From assembly GCF_024170405.1 (NCBI RefSeq), contig NZ_JALJYC010000034.1, forward strand, positions 1-21,447: DNA of 21,447 nucleotides, in the 5' to 3' direction. The DNA comes from Neisseria perflava. Lineage in GTDB: Bacteria; Pseudomonadota; Gammaproteobacteria; Burkholderiales; Neisseriaceae. Both the position numbers and the translations under genes were made by a program. Positions 14,491 to 21,354 of this stretch are shown one piece after another. The notes beneath the pieces are model-generated. The model searched no databases, was not told the DNA's origin, and worked only from the letters and a program-made list of their open reading frames with translations. Numbering within the stretch: the stretch's first letter is position 1; every line of letters starts with the position of its first letter.

Positions 14491-14554
14491 GTAGGGTGGG
14501 TTTCAACCCACCATTTCCCATATCCCTATAATGGTGGGTTGAAACCCACCCTAC
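14491..14554. repeat. Perfect 24-base inverted repeat pair of the GTAGGGTGGGTT family (copies 3 and 4)
   Basis: Copy 3 (14491-14514) and copy 4 (14531-14554) are exact reverse complements, each itself a near-palindrome (GTAGGGTGGGTT, then TCAACCCACCAT), separated by 16 bases. Single-stranded, the pair could form one 24-base stem or two small hairpins. It ends 17 bases before the argF start, so it lies in the argF leader. The layout is like REP/BIME units of other bacteria. Confidence 0.85.
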
Positions 14555-14571
14555 AAACGAAAGTAGAAACC

Positions 14572-15567
14572 ATGAGCCTCAAAAACCGCCATTTCCTCAA
14601 GCTCCTCGACTTTAGCCAAGCCGAAATCCTGCAATATCTGGATTTGGCCGCCGAACTCAAAGCCACCAAAAAAGCCGGACGCGAAGTGCAGACCATGAAG
14701 GGCAAAAACATCGCCCTGATTTTTGAAAAAACCTCCACCCGCACCCGCTGCGCCTTTGAAGTGGCCGCACGCGACCAAGGCGCGGGCGTAACCTATCTTG
14801 AGCCCACCGGCAGCCAAATCGGGCATAAAGAGAGCATTAAAGACACCGCCCGCGTATTAGGCCGCATGTACGACGGTATCGAATACAGAGGCTTCGGGCA
14901 GGAAATCGTGGAAGAGCTGGCGCAATACGCGGGCGTACCCGTGTTCAACGGCTTAACCAACGAATTTCATCCCACGCAAATGCTGGCCGACGCGCTGACC
15001 ATGCGCGAACACAGCAGCAAACCGCTGAACCAAACCGCCTACGCCTACGTTGGCGACGCGCGTTTCAATATGGGCAATTCGCTCCTGATTCTCGGCGCGA
15101 AGCTGGGCATGGACGTGCGTATCGGCGCGCCCAAAGCCTTATGGCCGTCTGAAGACATTATCGCCCAAGCGCAGGCCGCCGCTGCCGAAAGCGGTGCCAA
15201 AATCCTGCTGACCGAAAGCGCAGAAGAAGCCGTGAAAGGCGTGGATTTTATCCATACCGACGTATGGGTGAGCATGGGCGAGCCGAAAGAAACCTGGGAA
15301 GAGCGTATTACCCTGCTCAAATCCTTCCGCGTAACCCCCGAATTGATGGCCGCCAGCGGCAACCCGAATGTCAAATTTATGCACTGCCTGCCCGCCTTCC
15401 ACAACCGCGAAACCAAAGTCGGCGAATGGATTTTTGAAACCTTCGGCTTAAACGGCGTAGAAGTGACGGAAGAAGTATTTGAAAGCTCGGCCAGCATTGT
15501 GTTTGACCAAGCCGAAAACCGCATGCACACCATCAAAGCCGTGATGGTAGCGGCTTTGGGCGAATAA
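14572..15567 (+). CDS. argF: Ornithine carbamoyltransferase
   Basis: Joins carbamoyl phosphate to ornithine to make citrulline in arginine synthesis. The start is 14572 (MSLKNRHFLKLLDFSQAEIL), giving the usual 331 residues; the 41 codons upstream only translate the palindromic repeats. The carbamoyl-phosphate motif STRTR is at residues 55-59, HPTQ lies within NEFHPTQMLADALT, and the ornithine and catalytic segment is FMHCLPAFH. The upstream 24-base inverted repeat could hinder or tune transcription and translation. A core uptake sequence is at 15144-15153. Confidence 0.97.
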   Translation: MSLKNRHFLKLLDFSQAEILQYLDLAAELKATKKAGREVQTMKGKNIALIFEKTSTRTRCAFEVAARDQGAGVTYLEPTGSQIGHKESIKDTARVLGRMYDGIEYRGFGQEIVEELAQYAGVPVFNGLTNEFHPTQMLADALTMREHSSKPLNQTAYAYVGDARFNMGNSLLILGAKLGMDVRIGAPKALWPSEDIIAQAQAAAAESGAKILLTESAEEAVKGVDFIHTDVWVSMGEPKETWEERITLLKSFRVTPELMAASGNPNVKFMHCLPAFHNRETKVGEWIFETFGLNGVEVTEEVFESSASIVFDQAENRMHTIKAVMVAALGE

Positions 15568-15580
15568 GGGTAGAAAAAAT

Positions 15581-15686
15581 TATAGTCGTTTCACTTTAGC
15601 TTGATACAGCGTTGCTGCGCCTTGCCGTACTATCTGTACTGTCTGCGGCTTGCTGCCTTGTCTCAATCTAAATTGAAACGACTATA
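15581..15686. mobile_element. Correia-like miniature element (CREE) with divergent termini
   Basis: A 106-base element bounded by the perfect inverted repeat TATAGTCGTTTCA / TGAAACGACTATA, extending to about 24 matches in 27 bases. The interior (GCGTTGCTGCGCCTTGCCGTA, cut here for length, and CTGTACTGTCTGCGGCTTG) resembles Correia elements of pathogenic Neisseria. Their termini read TATAGTGGATTAA, so the tips here differ after TATAGT. It has no coding capacity. It begins 14 bases after argF stops and could provide a terminator or RNA-processing site for it. Confidence 0.8.
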
Positions 15687-15691
15687 TCATC

Positions 15692-15735
15692 AATGAAAAG
15701 GCCGTCTGAAATTATTTTCAGACGGCCTTTTCATT
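15692..15735. terminator. Strong bidirectional terminator: inverted AG-type uptake sequence pair
   Basis: A perfect 20-base stem (AATGAAAAGGCCGTCTGAAA at 15692-15711 pairing with 15716-15735) closes the 4-base loop TTAT. It follows the Correia-like element and lies between argF and the decayed oxidoreductase on the opposite strand, so it can end both. Confidence 0.9.
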
Positions 15736-15745
15736 TTGCCATCTA

Positions 15746-15917
15746 TCAAGATGCATTACTAAAGATTGTTTTGTTATCAACGGTTCGCCGATAGAAATGG
15801 CTGCCTGTCACTTTGGCAGCAGCGCGCCGCTGCATATACCTGATACCCCAGAGCCACCAGCTTCCCAACCAACGCCACCCCCACGCGCCCGTTAGTGCCA
15901 ATAACCAATGCTTTCAT
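15746..15917 (-). pseudogene. Remnant of a Rossmann-fold NAD(P)-binding oxidoreductase
   Basis: An ATG at 15917 with a good ribosome-binding site (AGGAG, 9 bases upstream) starts MKALVIGTNGRVGVALVGKL, with the dinucleotide-binding pattern GxxGxxG at residues 7-13, typical of NmrA or SDR-like proteins of 200 or more residues. Homology appears to end after YAAAR (residue 32, 15822), and the frame stops at 15777. In another frame, AAKVTGSHFYRRTVDN continues to a stop at 15746, only 11 bases before the terminator; this may be the original C-terminus, with the middle of the gene deleted. That second part is speculative. Confidence 0.65.
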
Positions 15918-16238
15918 GTTTCGCTCCTTGTGTTGAATGACTTGATTTGTATGTATGCGCTCGGCGCGGGTGTATCAATGGTTTTATCAACGGGAAGAGA
16001 AGGGTCGTCTAAAATTTTAACTTTCAGATGGCATAAAACTTTCCAAAAAACGACCGCGCTTTTTCCTTGATTTTTGCCTATATTTTACGCTAATTATTTT
16101 ATAACTATAAGAAAATAAAAGAGATTTATTCTGGTTTAACCTGTTGAGAATTTTATGACTTTCTTCTAGAGTGATGATGGTTTAGCTTGAATAGAGATTT
16201 GCAAGATACTAGTAGAATTACTATTGAAAGGAGAGTTT
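15918..16238. other. Intergenic stretch with an eroded uptake-sequence pair
   Basis: No gene is seen. Positions 16001-16034 look like a decayed uptake-sequence terminator: GGGTCGTCTAAA on one side and, inverted, ATGCCATCTGAA (one mismatch) on the other. Base composition drops to AT-rich from about 16030, marking the edge of the foreign-looking ATPase gene. The promoter of that gene should lie in 16080-16220, but no box stands out. Confidence 0.55.
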
Positions 16239-17747
16239 ATGAAAGTATCAAAAATAAACATCAAGAATTTTAAGCGATTTAAAAATTTAAAAATTGATTT
16301 AGGAAATGAGCCGAAAAAGATAATTGCATTGGTTGGTCCAAACGGTTGTGGTAAAAGCAGTGTATTAGATGCCTTTGTGGCTAAGGTTAGTAGTGTAAGA
16401 TCTTCAAATATCACTAAAGGATCAGTGCCAATCTATTTCTATCATAATCAAGATGATTTTCATCAAAATATTTTTATATTTGATAATGAAAACCAAGAAG
16501 TTATTGATAAATTTGGGAATATTTCTTTTAGGAGTCCTTATAGGTATAATTCTAATCTAGATATTAAAGAAATCAAGGCTGTATCTCCTATTAAAGAAAA
16601 TCTAGCTGAATACCGCGAGTATATGGAAGAAAATGATATAAAACCATCTGAGGCTAAAAGCAAAATTATTGGTAATTTAAATTAATCTATAAAGCGTTGT
16701 TTAGATTTGGAAATTGTGAATTTAGGTAATGTCGAAAAAAGAGAAGGTTCTTTATTCTTTAAAAAATCAGATTCTGATTTGACCTTTACATTCAACCAAC
16801 TTTCATCAGGAGAAAAGGAAGTTGTTGATATTATATTAGATTTATTTTTAAGAAAAGATGATTACAAAGGTATGATCTATTTAATAGATGAACCAGAGCT
16901 TCATATCAATACATCAATACAAAGAAAATTATTGAGTGAAATAAACAAACTTATTGATGATGAAGGGCAAATATGGATAGCGACTCATAGTATTGGTTTT
17001 ATGAGAGCAATTCAGAATGAGTTTTCAGAAATAAGCCAAGTTATTAAATTTTATGCTAATTTAAAGTATGCGAGTGAGGATATTATCCTGCAACCAATGC
17101 GAATGACAAGAAGTAATTGGCAAGATATATTTTCTACAGCGTTAGACGATTTAACGTGGCTTATTGCTCCTAAACGAATAGTTTATTGTGAAGGTAAGGC
17201 TATAAGGTCTAGCAGTATAGAAAAAGGATTGGATGCTCAAGTTTTAAACAATATTTTTAATGAAAAATATCCAGACACTATTTTTGTATCTAGTGGAGGA
17301 AATACTGAATTAGACCAATGTAGTGATATTGCCATTGCTATTATAGGTAAGGTATTTAAAGATTTAGAGATATTAGTATTCAAAGATAGAGATGTCGCTT
17401 CTGGCAAGCCTGTATCATCGCAAGATAGAGTAGAATACCTAAATAATAATCCTCATAATTTTAGAATTATGAAGAGATGGGAGATTGAAAATTATCTTTT
17501 TGATAAAGAAGTAATTAAAAACTATTGTGTTCAAAAAAACCAAAGTTTTGATGAAGCTGAATATAATAAAATTATAAAAGATATTAAAAATGCTGATGTA
17601 AAATTATTGGTATCTAAAATGAAAAAAATATGTGGAATTGCAACATCTATTAATCCCGAGCAATTCAAAATAAATTTATCTATGTATGTTACTGAGGATA
17701 TGAATGTTTATAAAGAGTTGGAAGAATGTATATTTGATAGAAAATAA
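16239..17747 (+). pseudogene. ABC/AAA ATPase with C-terminal TOPRIM/DUF4435-like domain (OLD/PARIS-like), split by an in-frame stop
   Basis: The start is ATG 16239 with AGGAG five bases upstream. One frame runs to 17747 and is interrupted only by TAA at 16683-16685, codon 149 of 502, with no shift. Before the stop is Walker A GPNGCGKS at residues 33-40. After it come the signature LSSGEKE (188-194), Walker B MIYLIDEPELH (212-222) and the switch ATHS (248-251). Then follow TOPRIM-like features: CEGK with Glu318, SSGGNTEL, and FKDRDVASGK with Asp383 and Asp385, plus RWEIENYLF, which recalls DUF4435. ATPase plus TOPRIM is the plan of OLD nucleases and of fused PARIS (AriA-AriB) defence proteins. 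It is AT-rich and stands alone. A CAA-to-TAA change would explain the stop; a sequencing error is possible. Reinitiation at TTG 16707 would give a protein without Walker A. Confidence 0.8.
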
Positions 17748-17754
17748 GTGATTT

Positions 17755-17787
17755 AAATGCCGTCTGAAAAACTTTCAGACGGCATTT
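17755..17787. terminator. Terminator: inverted AT-type uptake sequence pair
   Basis: A 15-base perfect stem (AAATGCCGTCTGAAA at 17755-17769 pairing with 17773-17787) closes a 3-base loop, seven bases past the ATPase-TOPRIM stop. This foreign-looking gene is thus followed by a native neisserial signal, compatible with spread by natural transformation. Confidence 0.9.
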
Positions 17788-17825
17788 CTATTTCAAAAAT
17801 ACTTCCTAAAAACCAACCGCACTTT

Positions 17826-17837
17826 TTCAGACGGCAT
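17826..17837 (-). repeat. Single AT-type DNA uptake sequence
   Basis: ATGCCGTCTGAA on the minus strand, seven bases past the ubiX stop, unpaired nearby. Confidence 0.85.
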
Positions 17838-17844
17838 TGCGCAA

Positions 17845-18420
17845 TTACGCTTCTTCCTCCCCCCATCTCGGCAATTCAATATCCAGTCCAAACAAATCCA
17901 GCGCGCGGCCTACGCTGTGGGTGAGGATTTCGTCCACGGTTTTGGGTTTTTGGTAGAGTGCGGGGGCGGGCGGGAAGACGATGCCGCCCATTTCGGTGAC
18001 GCGGCGCATGTTGTCGATGTGCGCCAGGTTGAGCGGGGCTTCGCGTGCCATCAGCACTAGGCGGCGGCGGTCTTTCAGGGTGACGTCGGCGGCGCGGGTG
18101 AGCAGGTTGTCGCTCATGCCGTGGGCGATGGCGGCGAGGGTGCGCATGGAGCAGGGCGCGACCAGCATGCCGATGGTTTTGAAGGAGCCGCTGGCGATAC
18201 TTGCGCCGAGGTTTTGCACGTTGTGGAAGTGGTCGGCGAGGGCTTTCACGTCTTGCAATGTGTAGTCGGTTTCCAGCGAGCGGGTCATTTTGGCGCCTTT
18301 GGAGATGACGAGGTGGATTTCCAAATCGGTGTGTGCGCGCAGAAGTTGCAAGGCTTTGTAGCCGTATTGGAAGCCGCTGGCGCCGCTGATGCCGACGACG
18401 ATGCGTTGTGGTGTGCTCAT
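17845..18420 (-). CDS. ubiX: UbiX-family flavin prenyltransferase (decarboxylase subunit B)
   Basis: Joins dimethylallyl phosphate to FMN to make prenylated FMN, the cofactor of UbiD-type decarboxylases. The FMN-binding GISGASG is at residues 10-16; VISKGAK, VAPCSMRTLAAIAHG and RRRLVLMAREAPLN are typical family segments. The length of 191 residues is normal, and AGAGGAA precedes the ATG by about 9 bases. It follows genes for subunits D and C of a hydroxyarylic acid decarboxylase, so it matches the B component of the bsdBCD, vdcBCD or ecdBCD type. It could also serve ubiquinone synthesis if no other ubiX exists, which might explain why it remains intact while subunit C is broken. Confidence 0.93.
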   Translation of the reverse strand: MSTPQRIVVGISGASGFQYGYKALQLLRAHTDLEIHLVISKGAKMTRSLETDYTLQDVKALADHFHNVQNLGASIASGSFKTIGMLVAPCSMRTLAAIAHGMSDNLLTRAADVTLKDRRRLVLMAREAPLNLAHIDNMRRVTEMGGIVFPPAPALYQKPKTVDEILTHSVGRALDLFGLDIELPRWGEEEA

Positions 18421-18493
18421 AAAATTCCTCTTTAACGTGAGTAAGATAAAGCGTATCCATCAGCCTGAAATGCTCGGTGTTCCTTGAATCTGT

Positions 18494-18608
18494 TCTCTCT
18501 CCCGTGGGAGAGAGTTAGAGAGAGGGCAAAAACGGTTGGGTTGATGAAACGCTAGTTAAACTGCCAGCGTTTAGCCCTCTCCCCAGCCCTCCCCCACGGG
18601 GGAGGGAG
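18494..18608. repeat. Imperfect inverted repeat pair rich in CCCTCTCCC / GGGAGAGGG
   Basis: The left arm (18494-18526) contains TCTCTCTCCCGTGGGAGAGA, itself a hairpin; the right arm (18574-18608) contains CCCTCCCCCACGGGGGAGGG, also a hairpin. The arms are diverged reverse complements around a 47-base centre. This looks like a small non-coding mobile repeat lying in the 306-base gap between ubiX and the subunit D gene. No protein-coding gene is seen in the gap. Confidence 0.7.
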
Positions 18609-18667
18609 CAGGTTACTGAAGTATCAAGCGTTATTTGAAGTATTTATCTCAAACTCAGGTTTTGTAT

Positions 18668-18700
18668 AAAAAAGCCCGCATGGTTTGGTGTGCGGGCTTG
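18668..18700 (-). terminator. Rho-independent terminator downstream of the subunit D gene
   Basis: A 9-base stem (AAGCCCGCA at 18672-18680 pairing with 18691-18699) closes a 10-base loop; on the minus strand it is followed by a T run. It separates subunit D from ubiX, so ubiX probably has its own promoter or depends on readthrough. Confidence 0.85.
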
Positions 18701-18726
18701 CTATTGTAACGCAATTTAGCGAAAAA

Positions 18727-18957
18727 TCAGCCTTTTAACGGCGGAATTGGCGGGATTTGCGCCAATTCGTCAAAGTGCGCCGGGTCGAGTTTGAAACGGG
18801 CGTCGTATTTGTCGGGGTTGGTGATGTTTTCGCCTTCGGTACTGCGCCAAGATAGGGTACAAGTGCCGCAGATATACACTTCCCATACGTCGCCGACAGG
18901 GGATTTGGTCAGCAGGCTCACATCATGCGAGTTGCAGCGAGGACATTGTTTGCTCAT
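18727..18957 (-). CDS. Non-oxidative hydroxyarylic acid decarboxylase subunit D
   Basis: A 76-residue protein of the VdcD/BsdD/EcdD type, the small third component of phenolic acid decarboxylases. It has two Cys pairs, CPRC at residues 5-8 and CGTC at 30-33, able to bind a metal as a zinc ribbon, with WEVYICGTCTLSWRSTEGE (25-43) as the family core. The ATG overlaps the stop of the UbiD-like gene by one base (TAATG), which implies translational coupling. Its exact function in the complex is not settled. The gene looks intact although its catalytic partner is broken. Confidence 0.88.
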   Translation of the reverse strand: MSKQCPRCNSHDVSLLTKSPVGDVWEVYICGTCTLSWRSTEGENITNPDKYDARFKLDPAHFDELAQIPPIPPLKG

Positions 18958-20391
18958 TATTCATTTCCTCCTTTGGATAAATTTTTCGCCAATTGGCGGA
19001 TGATTTCGGTGTATTCCGCCGCTTTTTGCGGCACGCCCAGCAGCTCGGTGTCGCGGGCGATGTCCGGTGCAACCGGGGTGGTGGCGTCAATCACTAATTT
19101 GGTGTGCATACCGGCGGGTTCGGACGACGGATCGAGCGGCATACCCGGCGCGTAAGGGACTTTGAACACGTCTTTGTCGGGGCGCACGCGGGTGGTCAAT
19201 GCCCACATCACTTGTTCCAAATTGAACGGATCGACAAATTCGTCCACGATGATGACGATTTTTGTGTACGGCATACCGTGCGGGGTGGAGAGCAGGCGCA
19301 TTGCCACCGCTTTGCCGTAGCCTCCGAAACGTGAACGGGTGGACACGATGGCACCGATACCGTGGGTGTACATGGCGTTGACCGCTTCCACTTCGGGGAA
19401 GTCGCGTTTTAATTGTTTATACAGCGGCAGGCTGGTATTCAAGGCCATCAGGTAGTCGATTTCAGTCCACGGCATACCCAAATAGAGGTTTTCAAAAATC
19501 GGGTTGGTGCGGTGGGTGATTTTGGTGATTTTCACAATTGGCTGACGGCGCGCGCCGGAATAGCTGCCGGGGAACTCGCCAAACGGGCCTTCGATTTCGC
19601 GTTCGCGCGGGATGATGTATCCTTCCAGCACCACTTCGCTGCGTGCCGGAATATCTAAATTGCCGTCTTCGCTTTTGGTCAGCTCAATCGGCTCGCCTTT
19701 TAATGCGCCGGCGAAGTCGTATTCGGATTGGGCGTATTCAATGGGCGTGCTGGACATAAACGCCAACACCGGATCGTTACCCAAGCAGATGGCAATCGGC
19801 AACGGCTCGTTTTTCTCTTCCGCGTGTTGCAAATGCACGGCGATGTCGTGGAACGGCAGCGGCTGAATCGCCACTTTGTCTTTGCCTTTCACTTGGATAC
19901 GGTAAGTGCCCACGTTTTGCTCGTCGTAGCTGTCGGGATTGTTCGGATCGCGGCTGACAATCAGCGCTTTGGAGAGGTAGAAACCGGCGTCCAATTCATT
20001 GATGCGGAACAGCGGCAACACATCAAACAGGTTGATGTCTTTGTCGATGATATTTTCTTTCACCGGCGCGTCTTTTTTATCCACCTACACCGGTTTCAGC
20101 GGAAATTTGTCCCAGTGTTTTTCCAGCTCGAAAAACTGCTCTTTCACCGGCGTATCTTTCGGCAGATTCAGCATTAAGGCGTGGTTTTGCCAAGAACCGT
20201 GCACGTTCAGCACCACCGGATTTTTGTAGCCTTTCACTTTCTCCACAAATACCGCCGGGCCGTTTTCCACATTCGGCGCGGCCGATGGCGCTCAAATCCG
20301 GCTCGGGCATCACTTCGTCTTTAATGCGCACCAGTTGCTTTTCCGCTTCCAGCAAGGCCAGAAATTCACGCAAATCTTTATAATTGCTCAT
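18957..20391 (-). pseudogene. UbiD-family hydroxyarylic acid decarboxylase subunit C, broken twice
   Basis: Would decarboxylate an aromatic acid such as 4-hydroxybenzoate, protocatechuate or vanillate using prenylated FMN. ATG 20391, with GGAGAG upstream, starts MSNYKDLREFLALLEAEKQL and continues to PDLSAIGRA. Near 20273-20284 the frame shifts (two or five bases lost, or one gained, in a GCCGC-rich stretch), then resumes as NVENGPAVFVEKVKGYKNPV. A TAG at 20085-20087 interrupts KFPLKPV and VDKKDAPV in the same frame, after which 374 codons are open. The catalytic segment EGPFGEFPGSYSG, with the two glutamates used by UbiD enzymes, and TYRIQV are intact. The decarboxylase is therefore almost certainly not made. 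The substrate cannot be told. Confidence 0.9.
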
Positions 20392-20450
20392 AATTCTCTC
20401 CATTTTTCTTAAAAGAATTTTGTTTGATGGCAATCAGTATAACGTGGGCG

Positions 20451-20462
20451 AGGCCGTCTGAA
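20451..20462 (+). repeat. Single AG-type DNA uptake sequence
   Basis: AGGCCGTCTGAA in the 101-base gap between the LysR remnant and the decarboxylase operon, which should also contain the operon promoter and any operator. No clear LysR box (T-N11-A palindrome) was recognised. Confidence 0.9.
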
Positions 20463-20492
20463 AAATATCAATTAAATATCCAATCTATACTT

Positions 20493-21354
20493 TTAAAGTA
20501 TGGTTTTCCGCGCCAGTTGCAAAAACGCCCGTGCCGCGTTGGAAAGATAGCTGTTTTTGCGCCACAGCAGATAAGGCTGAATCTGCCAGCTTTCGCCTTC
20601 CACCTGAAAAGTGCGGTAAGAAAAATGCACGTTTTTGCGCAACATCACCTCAGGCAACACCGCCACACCCAAGCCCATTTCCATCAGGTTCAGCAGCATA
20701 GACGAATCGTGGCATTCGCACACGATGTTCGGCGTCAAATGCTGTTCGGCAAAGGTGTTCAAAATGCGGTGGAACAGTCCGTTGCCCGTGGTCGGCTTGA
20801 GCAGCAGCAAAGGCAGTTCCGCCAGTTGCGCCAGCGACAACTGCGGCGGCAAATCATATTGCGGCGCGGCGGCTACTACGCAGTTCAAAGTTTCTAATGG
20901 CAGGCTGTCAAAGCGGCGAGAATCAAAAGGTTCCGCCACAATACCCATCTCGATTTGATGATTGCCCAGCTGCTCCGCCAAAAAATTGCTGCCACCTTCC
21001 CACAGCGAAAAATGCACCTCGGGATAATCGCGCTGATAACGCTGCAACAGCGTGAGCAGAATATCTGAACACAAAATCGCCGAACCGATAGACAGCCTGC
21101 CGCCGACCTGCTGATTCAGCTCGCGCACCTGCAACAGCGACTCGTCCAACTGCCGCAACAACGCCCGCGCCTTGCTCAAAAACAGCTCGCCCTGCGGTGT
21201 AATCGCCAAATGCTTCGCCTTGCCGCGCTCAAACAGCACCGCGCCCACCTCCTCCTCAATCATCTTAAGCTGGCGGCTCAACGGCGGCTGCGCGATACAC
21301 AACCGCTGCGCCGCCTTAGAAATCGTACTCGCCTCCGCAATGGCGATAAAATAT
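20493..21354 (-). pseudogene. LysR-type transcriptional regulator, start codon removed by IS
   Basis: The native frame begins at the IS border with YFIAIAEASTISKAAQRLCI and runs through the winged-helix segment QPPLSRQLKMIEEEVGAVLFER and the full effector-binding domain to ARKTIL. About the first seven to nine residues, normally of the form MxLxQLxYF, and the start are missing. Upstream the frame is LSSTAP from the IS tip, then the transposase stop codon. The first usable start (TTG at 21302) would lose half of the helix-turn-helix. Its place just upstream of the decarboxylase operon suggests it was the operon's aromatic-acid-responsive activator, an inference from context. Confidence 0.88.

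Noticed and set aside
15813..16070. 85-codon plus-strand frame in the intergenic pocket
   Set aside because: It overlaps the minus-strand oxidoreductase remnant, has no ribosome-binding site, and no family is recognisable.
20085..20087. In-frame TAG in the UbiD-like gene as pyrrolysine or programmed readthrough
   Set aside because: The same gene also has a frameshift upstream, and Neisseria has no known pyrrolysine system; ordinary decay explains both.
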